DNA from: Hepsetus odoe
Taxonomy: Eukaryota > Chordata > Actinopteri > Characiformes > Hepsetidae
Direction: 5' to 3'
DNA: 64,000 nucleotides
Assembly: GCA_017165825.1 (NCBI GenBank)
Contig: CM029370.1
Location: forward strand, 26,616,959 to 26,680,958
The notes under the pieces were generated by a model. It was not told the origin of the DNA. It made no database searches and worked only from the letters and a program-made list of their open reading frames with translations. This document shows positions 1 to 13,059 of the stretch, piece by piece; position 1 is the first letter of the stretch; each line of letters opens with the position of its first letter. A program made the position numbers and the translations under genes.

Positions 1-1597
1 AATCCACAAGCCCTCACTGACCACACAGCCGTGCAGTTTTAACTCTTCAGCTGTACTTTGAGAAGCAGAAAGAACTCGCATTGTGAATGAAAGAAGCAAG
101 GGAGGGATAGAAAAGATAAAAGAGAAAAGAGTTCAGCTGTAAAATGGTTATAACACTCGTGTTTTAGGGAAGTTTGCACTGCTGAATACTTTGTCCTCTG
201 GACAGGCAGACAGATCTTAAATGGCTCTTTAATTAATGAACTAATCAGCTATTTTGCTGATTGGTCAATTAGTATAAATCATTTTCTTCCAGACATTAAT
301 TGACCATTTCATTTCAGTTCATTATAAGGTTAACAACAAACTGCATGTGCAAAAGCTTAATCATAATAAGATAAGTATAAAAGATGGCTTAAAACTAACA
401 TCCCTATTATTAGACACTTTGTGCATGCAGAGGAAAGCTAGTTTGTTATTGCACTTGGTCTATTTTATAGTGTTTTCATATTTATTGTTGTTCATTTTGA
501 CCCTTACAATTTACATTTGCATGCAATAGTTTGAACACCCTGGGTTAGTGAAAAAAAGACACATCCATTATAAAGATACACTTAAAAAGGACATTTTTGT
601 AGCGAACTGTAGTCCAGCTTTTCTATTTAACATGCTAAAACATCAGAATACAGTAAAACATGACATTTAAAATGTGCCGTTATTGTTGCATAAGCTTTAT
701 TTTATGATATTTCCGCCATTATGTTAAATAACGCATTTCAGGATCATTTCGGTGCACAAATTTGACTGGTTCTTCAGAAAATGTATTCTGGCTGTGAAGA
801 TGCATTCGTGCATCTGTGTTTTTGCACATTAACTCTACGACCATTACATCACATGAAGACCCATCTTTACTGATGGGGAATTATAATATGGCCCGAACAG
901 TACAATTCACAACAGTATCACATGGATCCCAAGAGGTCACTTGACCAATCAGTCGACAAAAGGAAGTGACACTCTTTCAAAGCCTTCTTTGGTAGGCAGT
1001 AGAGGAAAAAGTTAATATACTCCTCCTGTTTAATTCATTCCTATTACTTGACCTATGAAATGAAAGGTCACAATTGCTGCTTTTTCTTCTCCCAGTGTTT
1101 GGTCCATCTGAAGACATCCACTGGTTTGGACCGTGCAACATTATCACACTCCAGCACTACAAAATCTGTGAATTATTAGAGACCCGCTCAGTAGCCCACA
1201 CACGTCTGTGCTGACCAGCCCAAAAAGCAGGTTCACAGGCAGTGGCTGATTCTGCATGCTTTCCTGACTGGTAATTAAATGGTAAAATTTTGATGTATTC
1301 ATTACAGCCAATAGCAGCAGTTTGCTGTCAGAAAACTGTTGATGGAGAAAAATTATCATGCATTTAGAGAGCATGATTAAAGGACCACAAACACTCAGCA
1401 GGAAATGAATACACATCAGATTTTGAATAGAGCTTTACTGGGGCCTTACTTGAAACCTTTCATAATTCAGGAGTGCAAACAGACATTTCTGCAGGACCCG
1501 CTTGATCACAGTTTTTGGACGGAAAAGGCATTACTTCTCATTAAAACATTCATCCAAAGAGTGCTACAGTTAGATCCACGATTAGGTTTCAATCGCA
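1..1597. other. intronic DNA, no recognisable feature
   Basis: AT-rich single-copy-looking sequence. No repeat, RNA gene or convincing coding region was recognised; short open frames lack any family signature. Confidence 0.5.
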
Positions 1598-1718
1598 GCG
1601 TGGGAAATAAAGGCTGCATTCTCAGCAGCATTTGAAGGATCGTTTGAAATGGGACAGCAGCGCTGTGACGCACTCGGTCTTCAAACACAGCCTTCGAAGG
1701 ATGCAGCCTCTGAACTGA
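1598..1718 (-). mobile_element. small DNA-transposon end (MITE-like), copy 1
   Basis: The right edge, 1698-1717, reads as a terminus whose reverse complement matches 19 of 20 bases with the terminus at 23995-24014. Internal sequence around 1633-1660 (TTGAAGGATCGTTTGAAATG) also resembles the second copy around 24219. The palindrome CCTTCGAAGG lies at 1691-1700. The matching left terminus was not found, so the copy may be truncated. The ends begin CAGTTCAG, which is compatible with a hAT-type non-autonomous element, but the superfamily is not settled. Confidence 0.4.
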
Positions 1719-4195
1719 GAGTCAAGCTATAACTATTGAGTCAGAGCTAAATTAAGCTCATCATACCGGATAACGAATGCTGTCTGAACAAAATTGAAAT
1801 GGTCCAACTTTAAAATGTGTGAAAATTGTATGGTAAATGAAAGTGAAAGTGACGGTTTGCCATCGCAAAACACTGCACAGCACACAGTTAAAGTGGAGAT
1901 CCAAATGAAATGATCAAAACTGACTTTTTGGACTTTTTCTTTTAATAAGTTGACATTTTGGAAAAGCAAGTTTTTGACAATATACCCGCAAGAGTGTAGT
2001 GCTGCAGTGAGAAGAAACTCGAAAAGGTTTGTGCATAGACCCTGGTTAGATTAGATGTTCTTCTCTTCTTGATGCGCCCTTTCACAAGACAACCAAAGCT
2101 CCAAGTCTACGAAGCTGAAATGGGAAGCTGTCCAGCTCACTGGAGCGAATTCCATTAAAACGAATAGAACTTTGTCAGTAAAAGTAAATTGTTATATTAT
2201 GGCATCAGACACCCTAATTCAGAGTGGCCTAGAAAGTGCTTTTTTTTCCAATTAGAGAATGTATCTATGATCAGTACAAATAAGTAAGAGCCCAAAAACA
2301 AGGGTCAGTGATGTAAAGACAGCATGCGTGCAGCACAGGACATTTGAATCAGCACTGTATTGCGTTGTGAAAGATTCAAAGCAAGTCATACTTGAATTTC
2401 AGCTGAATCTAGGTACAGATCAGACTTTGACCATGTGCTGCTCTGTATTTGGATTTGCAAGCAAGCATTAGGGATTCAAATCGTCCGTGCAGCTTTTGAA
2501 GGCAAAAGCAAGAGCCGAGTGACACGACTGAACATAGAAAGACCGAAGACAAGCCATTCTGCCACTTTATGGATTAGTTTCACGGCCCTGACAGTCCGCA
2601 GGGGAGGGATCGTCTCCAGCTGTCCTTTACACCGTGTGGTCATTTACCCATAAATGACAGCAGAGAAATGGTCTGAAAGTGCTTTGAATAAAATCTCTAT
2701 AAATCACTCTATGAATAAGCTTATGAATAAGCTGAGCACCTTAAATCGCAAGAGTACCATCCCAAGGCTCACAGAGATAGAAATTGCACTGAAAGATATA
2801 TAACCCGGGCAAGGTTCTCGTATCATAAGGACTTTAATCCTGGACTTACTGGCAGGTTAAACAGTTAAGGAACTAATATACCGTTAGGCTTACTGAAGGC
2901 AAAGGCTCCATGGCTGCCGAGGAGCAGAGCTGCTTTTAGTCGGTGACGTGTATCGATATAAAGTACACGTGTTGAACACCGGGGCCCTCTGAACTGACAT
3001 GGGCTGAGCATTAGCCCTGGCCCAGACTGATACCGCTCAGAGAGCCCGGGCAGTAAACAAGATGCACCACCAGCCTGGAAATGAAAGTCTGAGGGGTGAT
3101 GGGCTGCAGGAGATATTGGCTGACATGACAAGACGGGCAGGGAGTGAAGAGAGGGAGGAAGTGAGAAAGAGAGATTAGAGGTCAAGCAGGGTGGCAGAGC
3201 AAGAGAAAAAGAGAGGAGGCAAGGGAGAGAAAACGTATTAAAGAATCATTGGGGAAGGAAATGCCGAATATGGGGATTTCAGGATGGCGAAGCTGACTGC
3301 ATGAATTAGAGAGTGATGCAGTGATCCACTGTAATTGATTGATTTAACTGTTGTCCCTTTTTTTCTTCTTCCTCTCTTCATGAGAGGAGCAGATTTCTTG
3401 TGTTATACTGCTGTGAGAACCTTTTTGCTCTCTGCATGTGTTGTACTTTATGGCTGTCTGGTCACAAATCACCATTATGCAGCATTATAAAGTAAACAAA
3501 CACTGCATCATCATAAAAATTGTTTGTTGGACTTTGTTGAACTGGGAAGTCTCAGAGCCAATCAGATTTTAATGCATTGCACTGTATACTGCATACTTGC
3601 TGTACTGATTCAGTTGTCTACATTGGACTTAATCCTCAGCTAATATTTAATACTAAGGGTCTCTGATTAGGATCAGAGGCAACAAACCTGATTAGGACAT
3701 CCCTGTTAGTGTTTGGAGCTCAAGATTGTAAAGATTTTTAAAAACATGAGTGGATGAATGGTTGGACAGCATGGAAATGTGAATCATTCTTCATATAATT
3801 GCTATAGCTTTCCATATATACAGTAAATAACAGAGTGTATAATAAGCGCAGCAACCACCAGCTTGTTTAGCTGTATGATTATTCAGGTATGTGTTGTCAT
3901 GCTTCAGTGAAATGAAAGCAGTCCCTTAATCCCCAGTGCTGTGCAGTCTGTTGAGGCCTAAGGTGGTGCAGTATATTTTCAAGGCATCAGAAATAAGAGA
4001 ATGAAATTAACAGAGAGGTAAGTCTTTTGGGAGACTTTCATCAACTGTCCTATCCCACGTTTCATACTTCTGTTATTTTTCCCTCTGCCTGCAGTGTCGC
4101 CCTGTAGGGTTCATAGAATTGGATGACGCCATGATCTCAGGACTGGTTCAAACAAGTTCAGGCTCTGGCATTGACTTCATGAGTGGCTTCAAGTG
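1719..4195. other. intronic DNA, no gene; purine-rich stretch near 3125-3240
   Basis: No gene or dispersed repeat was recognised. From about 3125 to 3240 the + strand is strongly purine-rich (GGGAGG, GAGAGA, GAAAAAG motifs), resembling a decayed GA-rich simple repeat. The rest is unremarkable AT-rich sequence. Confidence 0.5.
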
Positions 4196-4324
4196 AAATC
4201 CAGTGTTGAGGGAAAGGCTGAGAATTATAAAAGAGTGATGGGGAAAGCCTAAGGACTGCGGAAGAGTGTTGGGGTCTGTGGGAAAGTTTTATGGAGGCTG
4301 AGGACTGTGGTGTAGTGTTGAGGA
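4196..4324. repeat. diverged part of the 23-bp minisatellite
   Basis: Contains degenerate relatives of the downstream unit, for example GAGTGTTGGGG, GGGAAAGGCTGAG and GGAGGCTGAGGACTGTGG. It is separated from the well-preserved array by the SINE at 4325-4552, which suggests that the SINE inserted into an older, wider minisatellite. Confidence 0.5.
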
Positions 4325-4552
4325 AGTGAAAGTGACTATTTGTCATTGTGAATCACAGCACAGCATGAACCACGAAATGCAACCTCTGCTTTTCACCCAT
4401 ACACACTGTCCAGCAGAGGGCAGTTATTTAAAGAGCCAGGGAGCAGCGATGGGGATGGTACCTTGCTCAAGGGTACCTGCAGTTTGGGATTCAAACCTCT
4501 GACCTTCTGATCTTGGAGTCTAGTCCATAATCATTAGGCCAGCACTGCCCCA
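4325..4552 (-). mobile_element. SINE family A (tRNA-headed), minus orientation
   Basis: Read on the minus strand it starts with a tRNA-like head (TGGCCTAATGATTATGGACT) and a B-box-like GGTTTGAATCCC, followed by the family body TACCCTTGAGCAAGGTACC and a tail ending GTCACTTTCACTTC on the same strand. The body is shared with many copies in the window. It interrupts a minisatellite. Confidence 0.75.
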
Positions 4553-4554
4553 CA

Positions 4555-4998
4555 TTGCCAATGCTCCCGGGAAAGGCTGGAAACTGTGGAAGGTTACTTT
4601 GGGAAAAGCTGGTGAACAGTGTTGGGGAAGGCTGGTGAACAGTGTTGGGGAAGGCTGGTGGGCAGTGTTGGGGAAGGCTGGTGGGCAGTGTTGGGGAAGG
4701 CTGGTGGACAGTATTGGTGGACAGTATTGGTGGACAGAAGGCTGGAGGACAGTGTTGGGGAAGGCTGGTGAACAGTGTCAGGGAAGGCTGGTGAACAGTG
4801 TTGGGGAAGGCTGATGAACAGTGTTTGGGAAGGCTGGTGAACAGTGTCGGGGAAGGCTGGTGAACAGTGTTGGGGAAGGCTGGTGAACAGTGTTGGGGAA
4901 GGCTGGTGGGCAGTATTGGGGAAGGCTGAGGAACAGTGTTGGGGAAGGCTGGTGAACAGTGTTGGGGAAGGCTGATGAACAGTGCTGGACAAGGCTGA
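4555..4998. repeat. 23-bp minisatellite, about 17 units
   Basis: Tandem units of GGTGAACAGTGTTGGGGAAGG plus CT, 23 bp each, with variants (GGTGGGCAG, GATGAACAG, GTGTCGGGG) and a shortened block near 4702-4740. Because 23 is not a multiple of three, the array cycles through all frames. It is open in several frames on both strands, giving Pro/Ser/His-rich peptides on the minus strand that are artefacts of the repeat. Confidence 0.9.
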
Positions 4999-5189
4999 GG
5001 AAGAGTACCTTTGGAGATGGTGTTTTTCACTGAGGGGGAATGAAAGTGGTTAAACCCTGCACAGGCGAGGTTGATGGTACTTGATGGCTGGAGGGGTGGC
5101 TGGAAGACAAACTGTCCCTCATTGTCAGTTCTTCAGTGCTGATTGATCTGTTATCTCTTCTTGCAATTTATTTCTCACCAGCTTTATTG

Positions 5190-5310
5190 GACTCTTTGTA
5201 CATGTGTGTGTATGTGTGTGTTTGTGTGTGGGGGGATGGGGGGGGGGGCTGCATGCATTTGTGTGTGTGTGTGTGTGTGTGTGTTTGAGCGAGAGAGTGT
5301 GTATGTGAGA
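5190..5310. repeat. (TG)n microsatellite with G-run
   Basis: Interrupted (TG)n with a run of nine or more G's near 5236-5248, then uninterrupted (TG)n and GAGAGAGTG. Peptides predicted from it are low-complexity artefacts. Confidence 0.9.
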
Positions 5311-5312
5311 GT

Positions 5313-5459
5313 GTTGGGGTTCTGAGGTCTTCTCTCTTCAAAGCTGCCTTGGAAAGGTAGACTGCTACCACTGTGTTACGCCGTATGTGACTGTCATCGG
5401 GGTCTTTTTCATTCAAGGCTGCACTGTAGAGATAGTCAGCCACCACTGTGTTGTGTGGC
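5313..5459. repeat. two-copy 75-bp diverged direct repeat
   Basis: Two adjacent segments share an order of motifs: TCTCTTCAAAGCTGCC..GGTAGACTGCTACCACTGTGTTA and TTCATTCAAGGCTGCAC..GATAGTCAGCCACCACTGTGTTG, about 75 bp apart. On the minus strand both encode related peptides (NTVVADYLYSAALNEKD and NTVVAVYLSKAALKRED), which is how the repeat shows up. There is no sign that it is a real protein. Confidence 0.55.
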
Positions 5460-6167
5460 ACAGACAGGATACTGAAATGTCATCCACAGTTTGTTTCACC
5501 ATCAATGTGTGCAGACCTCCATATAATTTGGAGATACCGCAGAAAAGTAGAACAAATGCATCCGTTTCATTGAGGAATCCATGGCGTTGGGCATGAGTGA
5601 TATGGCAAAAATGCAGAATCCCACTGTTTTTCAAGATACAGTAATTATCAGGGCCAAATGTATACGCACACAATGCATCCTGAATTTATCCTTCCAGGTC
5701 TTAGTTCTTATCATGCAAACTGCACACAGCTTTGCACTCTTTGCTCATTGGGCCAGGGTTTTAAAAGGCCCAGTGAAATAATGGAGTCATCAACAAGCTT
5801 GGGACAAGCTTGCACCTGTTTAAAACAAGGAGGAAAATCGATGCAATATTGGCTGCAGTGCTTTTCATTCCGCATAGGCCTCTCTGAAATGTATGCCTGA
5901 GGACGAGAAGCACATTTTGTTCTTTTAAAAGCCTGTGCATGAACACTGTGAAAGTTTCGAACATTACCAGGGCATCAATTTTATATCTTAAACTGATGCA
6001 GAAGGCAAAAAAAAAAAAAATAAAAAATCTGATCATTAGTGTCTATAGAATTTGAAGCAGAGAGAATGCACCAGTGTTTAAAAAATATGTAATTAAAACC
6101 TTAAAATGAGTGTAGTGATATATAGACTGCATTTCGGACAATTGACTAAATTCAGTTTAACAGGTTA
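5460..6167. other. intronic DNA, nothing recognised
   Basis: No repeat or gene recognised apart from a poly-A-rich run near 6008-6028. Confidence 0.5.
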
Positions 6168-6321
6168 AAATACAATCTCTCCCTGCGATGGGCTGGCGAC
6201 CTGTCCAGGGTGCGTCCCCCGTCCTCGCCCTGTGTGCGCTGGGTTGGACGCCAGCACTCCCCCGCGACCCCGTTTGGGACAAGCGGCAGATAATGGATGG
6301 ATGGATGGAAATACAATCTCT
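6168..6321 (+). mobile_element. 5'-truncated SINE family B tail with 13-bp target-site duplication
   Basis: The body 6181-6308 contains only the family tail: CTGCGATGGGCTGGCGACC, a GC-rich middle, CCCCGTTTGGGACAAGCGGC and a terminal (GGAT)n. It is flanked by the direct repeat AAATACAATCTCT at 6168-6180 and 6309-6321, a perfect target-site duplication. This is the signature of LINE-mediated retroposition with 5' truncation. Confidence 0.85.
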
Positions 6322-6609
6322 TTAATTTAAGCATGCATCGAATATCAGTGTCCCTATATCATCCCTACCTTAAAAATATCAAACGTATCGCAATTCCTTT
6401 ATTTTAAATAGTCTAGTTTACACAGATTTACTCTGTACGGGATTTTTTGGTGCTTTTATATGAAAAGGTTTAACTTGTTTTGTGCAAATTCTTGGATACA
6501 TGATCAAATTTATGTGTTGGAGCAAAAAAAATCTGGGTCAGTTGCAATTCTAAAACTCCAAATCATGCATAATTAAGGGACTAGAGATACTAAAGAGCAC
6601 CTAAGTGTT

Positions 6610-6745
6610 ACTGTATGTGTGAATGCGCTGGGACATCTGTCCCGCGATAGACTGGTGGTCTGTCCAGAATGTTTTTCCAGTCTTTCTCCTCCGTGTTGGG
6701 ATCAGCTCCAGAATGCCTTAGTTAGGAAAAGTGAACGAAGGAACG
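6610..6745 (+). mobile_element. fragment of repeat family C (tail)
   Basis: Diverged match to the tail module seen elsewhere: GATAGACTGGTGGTCTGTCC, TCCGTGTTGGGATCAGCTCC and AAGTGAACGAAGG. It lacks the head. Confidence 0.55.
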
Positions 6746-7392
6746 TCTAATAAAATGTTATTATGATAAATTGTTCTGTTTGCTTAAAGCTCAAGGTTTA
6801 ATAAGTTTTACGAAGTTAAAACACTTTAAAACGTCTTCTTTGCTTGATCAAAACGTTTTCGAACGCTGCTGAGTGACACGACCACTTTAGCTCCTGCTGC
6901 CTCCTTACGTCATTTTTTTCTGCCCTGTCAGGAGATCCCCATCACAAGTTCGATGCCTCAGCCATGCAAGTCCAGGAGAGCATAATGGATCTCGCTCTCC
7001 CCAAAAGAATAAGTGGTTTGTGTCGATACTGTGTGCTGTGTCCTTAACAGCATGTCAGATGCTTGATACAGTGTCTGTGGTCAGCCTCAGCCGGTACATC
7101 CCTCTGCTAATCACCCTGCTTTATGGACTACATCAGCGCTAATTGCCTCACACTGACAGACCTGTTGAGAGAACTGACAGCAGCGGAGACTCTGAGTCCT
7201 GCTTTATAGTAAAGATCCATACATCAACAGTAGCCTCACTGTTTTTAAGAAGTGGTAGTGTTGACTCAGCTCAGTCTGCCATTAAGCTAATGAATTCTTT
7301 TAATAGGAATCCTGTTTCCCCCACTCTGGCCTTTGTGTTTGTTTTTCTGGCATGGACTGAGTCTGTTATTCTCAGATCAGAAAGCTGCAAAG

Positions 7393-7432
<40 letters not shown>

Positions 7433-8371
7433 AGACCTTAAGATCTTAAGTAGTATGAGCATTAAAGTGCTGGAGTTGTATGAGATGGGTAGAAGAGGCT
7501 GATAAATTGCATTAGATAGAAAGCTTTGAAGGGACGTTGCCAGATGCAATCGGAGCTGAGAGGGCCACGGTGCAGCACTAGGATGGTATGATATCATGCA
7601 CCGCTCGTAGACACAGTGTCATCAGTCTACCTCTCGCAGGCCTCGCATTCACTCCGCACTATTCAAAATGCTGCATCTACTTCCAGGCCTTTCATACCTT
7701 TCAGTAAGCTTTAAATAAGATGCTCAGATATTATTTATTCATATTATTCCCCTGTGTGCCATATAGCCCTATCAAAAGGTGTTTTGCCAGTGATACAACC
7801 TTCGGCGATGGCCTTTTTTTAAGCCTAACTCGCTCTAATCTGCTGCCAGAGGAGTTAGAACCGTACAGTGTAAACACGGGATCAAATGCCTCAGTTTGTA
7901 GAATAGCAGCTTAACATGCTCATGTGTTTCCTATCACTTTATAAATGATGCACAAAGCTTCCTGTATTGTTGGATGCACCGCGTTGCCCAGTACAAGCCA
8001 CCGACGGCCATCATTTACTGACATGAAATGTGAGAGAAACTGACTCTCATCACGAATTCTGTTTTGGTTAGCTTGATACTTTGTTTCTTATTAGATATTT
8101 CGTAAATATTTCAGTGCCTTTGAAAGGTGAGACCCACAGCAATCAAGCCTGAGACTTGATACAATTTGACCTAGATAACAGCAATCAAATGGATATTAGT
8201 GCAATGCGTGCACCTTTGTTTTCAGGCTTCATTTAACTGTATTGCTAAACATTAGTAAATACATGAGAAATTTCATATATCAGTCAGATTAACAGATCAG
8301 TCAGTGACCTGCACGGTTCTCTCAGATTTACTGTACAAGAACATAATCAGTCATTCATTTCTCATTCCTCA
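6746..8371. other. intronic DNA with a (TG)n run at 7396-7430
   Basis: No gene recognised. A (TG)n microsatellite of about 17 units lies at 7396-7430. The remainder looks single-copy. Confidence 0.5.
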
Positions 8372-8558
8372 GGGACAGCGCTGACCTAGAGGTTAGGGAG
8401 TAGGCCCCAGGATCAGATGGTCATGGGTTTGAATCCCAGACCAGTAGCTTGCCCTGATGTACCCTTGAGCAAGGTACCGTCCCCATCACTGCTCCCTGCT
8501 TCACAGTGAGAATCAGAGGTTGATTTTCATTGTGCTTCTTCTTCTTCTTCTTCTTCTC
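8372..8558 (+). mobile_element. SINE family A, plus orientation, ending at (TTC)n
   Basis: Head with GACCTAGAGGTTAGGGAG (A-box region) and GGGTTTGAATCCC (B-box), then CCCTTGAGCAAGGTACCGTC and CACTGCTCCCTG. The usual 3' portion is shortened and is followed by (TTC)n at 8537-8557. Confidence 0.75.
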
Positions 8559-10857
8559 CACAACAGATCACCTGTTCCCATTATGAAATATAATGTTTCT
8601 CATGTACGTTCTTTTTCACCAAACAGCTGAATAGACGGAAAAATAAACCACTCAACTCAGATTTTTGGTAAGAGGCCACTCCCGAATCCACAAAGATGCT
8701 GTCCTTGCCAGAGGCCCCAGTAACGGGGGTTCATAGAGGATGCTCGAGAGGGCTTTTCACTGCCAAAATGAGAAATGGGACGCCCTAGGGCGTGACCAAA
8801 CTTTAAGACGATAAGTAAAGACTGATGTTGAAAGGCATTACCATTTTCAGCTGTCCATCCTACTTTAATTCCTACCTGGATTGTTAAAATCATCGCAGTA
8901 TCATTGATCCCTGTTTTAATCCTACAGACAACATGGGCAAGAGGTCACTGTGAGGCCTCAGGCAATCAGGACTCTTATGTCCTGCCTTTCGCATGACGAG
9001 AATAACACAGCTTCATTTGAGACAGCGGGAAATTACTCTGATTATTTTCAGCATATGGAGTCCCTATTTCCCATCTCCGTCTGGGAAATGATTCCGACTG
9101 GCCCGTCGCTCTGGACGAGAGAAGATCACACACCAAGGGCTGTTTCAGGTTCTCCATTATAGGAAGATCTTTTTTAGCAGTCTTGTTTCATTTGCGCTGC
9201 ACAACTTCTGATAATTAGGCACGAAAAAATGCAAATCTCAGAACAATCCCGAAATTAAGAACGCAGAGATCTTAGAGAGCGCTGTGTTCTGTGATAAAAG
9301 GTATAAATAAGATAAAAGCATTTGCCTAATTAAAATAAAGTCATCAAAGCCCAACTATTAGATTTCAACCACGGCAACAAATCTCACAAGTGTGTGCGCC
9401 ACTCATTGATGTTAATGTTTGATTTCTGTTTGTGTTAATGAAAGGCAAAGCTCTTTATTATGATAATGGCTTTTGTTTCAAAAAAGAAGTCCAGTCCTGT
9501 CCCTCAGGGCATGTTGTGGATTTCGCCAACAATTACATGAACATCACCAAGGATCTTACACTATCATTGTTTTTTATGTTGCCATACAGCCCATTACAAG
9601 TTGTGAGGCAGCCTAATTGGACCAGGTTTAATTTCTTTAGCATATTTATTGCTCATGCTAACTCCCATTACGGCTGGTGTTCACACTACTACTTGGAAAT
9701 GGAGCAGAAAATGCTGCACATTTATGAACTGTGAAGCAAAGTGGAAGTGTTTTTGGCAACCCTGAGAGTTTAGTCTCATTTTCTAGATTGTAATAATTGA
9801 CTGTTAGTCTGTGTGACTGAAGTGTCGCTTCTGAAATGCTTCAGTAGTTATTAGTCTTCCTAAAGTTTTCTAGCCTCCAGTGGTTTGAATATTAAAGCTT
9901 TTGTTGACGAGCATTGTCCCTTTCACTTTCACTTTCACTTTCAATATGGCGAATAAGAAGAATTTCAACTAATACATAATGTTGTATATACACAGCAGCT
10001 GTATACAATATTTCAGCTGTCTGTCCGAATGTTTGTATTTGTGTTACATAAAATTAGAAATTGTGATTGTGAATTAGTGACTTGGAGTTATTACTTCTTT
10101 TCCTTCATGACTGGATTGCGTTCCCTGCACCAATCTGCTTGCCTTTCTTTTCTCTGAGTGAAGACCCAGGGTCCTCTTCGCTCTCCATGGTCTGACTTGG
10201 GAAAAGCAGTCAGAAGGATCAGACCGTATCCAGGTACCACCCTCGTGCTCCTTGTCCTTGCTTTTTATTAATGGTCCCCCGTTGTTACTGACTGATAGTT
10301 TCCAGCTGCACTGCCTCTGAAAAACGCAGCACTGGGGTAACTGCCATTTAATTCTACCATTATGTCATGCTTTTAAGAGAGGACATAAGCCAAGAGCGGC
10401 CAATATCCTTCTCTAGGATTGGGCATGCTGTATTGATGGAGTAGACCGGCCTAATGTTTTTTAGCCTTGTGGGTGTCCATCTGTGAGCATTTTTCCAGTG
10501 TCATCACCACTCTGTTTAAGTAGCTGCAATGGCTTCTTCGGGCAGAGAGGAGATAATGCTGGCTATTTATCATGCAGGAATTCAATTTTAGGCCTGCGAT
10601 TCTGCTCATAAAAGAGTTACCAATCCATATATCAACCATTTAGTTGTCTGTTTTCATGAGCAGGAAATCATTTGTATGCTTTTTATTTATTTATCGCACT
10701 GGATGGGAGGCGTGGAGGGTGTGGGGTGGGGTGCCGGATGGTGAGGAGGGGGTCATATGTGCCCCTGGGGTAGGGGAGAAAAATAGCACTGCAGAAGATT
10801 AGCTGGGGAGGTTGGAGAAAAGTGGAGCGAGAGTGGAGTGTTTGCTTCCTACTACCA
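8559..10857. other. intronic DNA, no gene; short (CTTTCA)n at 9916-9944
   Basis: No coding or RNA gene recognised. The hexamer run TTTCACTTTCACTTTCAC near 9918-9944 is the same as the terminal repeat of SINE family A, but no body is attached. Confidence 0.5.
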
Positions 10858-10976
<119 letters not shown>

Positions 10977-13058
10977 TGCTGCAGTCGTGTTTGTGGTCAT
11001 ACCCTATTAGTATTCTTTTAGTCACATGTGGGAATGTCAAGGGCATCTGGATCACCGTTAAAATGTGCTTTAATAACAACCTGTTTGGTTCGTCATTTTA
11101 GCCCAAATCGAGCCGCTGTGATTTGAGAAAAGAAACCCACAATCACGGCAAATGATTTATTTGCTCCGTGTCTCTGCAGCCTCACAGTCCTCAGCAACCG
11201 TTCCCTTCCTCCCTGCCCCCACAAAGTCTATAATCACCAGCAGTAACAAAACCACAATATCGTTTCAGATTTATTAGGTCTCACTCGCAGACTCTAAACT
11301 ATCAAGCCACACCACATGCCTGTTTGTAAAGACACCATAAAAAGGATTTTCCATCTTCTGCTATACCACGGTAGTAGTTTAGGTAGTTTAACAATCTTGT
11401 TAAGCTCAATAAACCTAACTTTTCCAACACAGACCCTAACTTTTATGACTTTATTAAGTTATTTGTTAAGTTAAAAGACCAAACCTTTTTTTATAGTGCA
11501 GAAGCATAACTGTGTTATACTTTCACAATGAATGGACCAATAGAAATGCTCCACAATTATTTGGGAATAATAGCTTTCAAACCTAACGAGGTTTTCACTT
11601 CTCGTTTGCAGATTTTGTCCCGGCAGCAATGGTCTAATGATAAGGCATTGTTTTCAATCATCTTGTTTTGCAAATGATTAATTTTAGTCATTATCATTAA
11701 GTTAAAGAATATAATTGAACCATAACTCACTGTATATAATTATCTTAATTTGTTTAAATAGTTAAAGAGTCTTATCAGCGTGCAAGGCGGCACCCTTGAC
11801 CACTGAAAACAGTTGTATGATAGGGTTGAAATTCTCCATCTTCACAACACTGTTTTAAAATCACTACATCCATTAGTGATTCCATGAAATGACTGGCCAT
11901 TCGAGGTGGAGGAGACTATTTGCCGTCGCTCATGTGTTCTTTCTCCCCTGCTCCTGGCTCAAGCATGTGCTCCAGGTCTTAATGAACCACAGACCTCTTT
12001 GCTGATGAGCCCGACCTCCAGGATTGCACACTTACTGTTGCATGATTAACGAGAGCGCAACTCCGAAAGATCAAATGTGGGTCCGGACACTGCTCCCCGG
12101 GCCTGTGCTTTGATGAAGGTCCTCTGTTATTAATAGAATTCGTGCATTCTCACGGGTGTGCCGTCTGACTATTGTGCGCTGCTGTGTTACAGTACACACC
12201 CATGTGTGTGAGACACTCCAGCTGTCTGAGCTCAGCGCGGGGTCTGGTCAAGGTCGTCCATTTGGAATGTGCTTCATGCGTGTTTGACAGTAATTAATTG
12301 TGCCGAACTCTGTGCGAGTCCTCCAGTCGACCCCCCCACACAACCCAGACCCATACACACACACACACACACACGCCAACACCACAACCTGCTTCCTATA
12401 GATCTCCTCTAAGCCGACTGACTTCAGCAATGTCACAGATTTGTTAACATGCCAACTCAGTTAATTGAACTTGATAGAAAAATCATGCAGAAGTACATCG
12501 ATGCTGCTCTTTGTTTGCCTTTTTTTTCTCCTCCTGTGATTTAACGACAAGTTATTTCCTGATGAATTCTAATGGCGCTTTTGTCGTAGAGGTAATTTTC
12601 CCTGTCAGCTTCATCCAGTCGACGATGGAAATGAAACAGAGGAGGCACTTTTCCAACCTGCTAATCTTCATTTTGCTTGTGGGTGACATGCATCATGCTA
12701 GAGTCCATGGCTGAATGTTGTTTGTGCTTTTTGAGTAGCAGTCAAGACAGAAGTATATTCTCTAATACACTGTCACTCAGTTTGATTGACGTATGGCTCA
12801 TCATCTTTCATATCACTAGACAAATAATAGCTCATCAGCTACCGCAGCTGCAAATGAACAGTCAGTTATCGGGTAAAATGTTGACATTTTTGGTCTTACT
12901 GTTGCAATTTGTAGTTTAGTGTAGATTGAATGGCAGCATATAAGGAAAAATGCATTGTAGAATTTCACGTCTGTCTCTTATTTAAACAAGCAGAGAAATT
13001 CCATATTTGTACAAGAACCTACATCCATCCATTCATACGTCCATTATTTACTCCTCAT
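10977..13058. other. intronic DNA; (CA)n at 12354-12375
   Basis: Single-copy-looking sequence with one short (CA)n. No gene or dispersed repeat recognised. Confidence 0.5.
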
Positions 13059-13059
13059 T

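Noticed and set aside
4491..5030. 179-codon minus-strand frame of Pro/Ser/His repeats
   Set aside because: Produced by the 23-bp minisatellite, with equally long frames in other registers and on the other strand.
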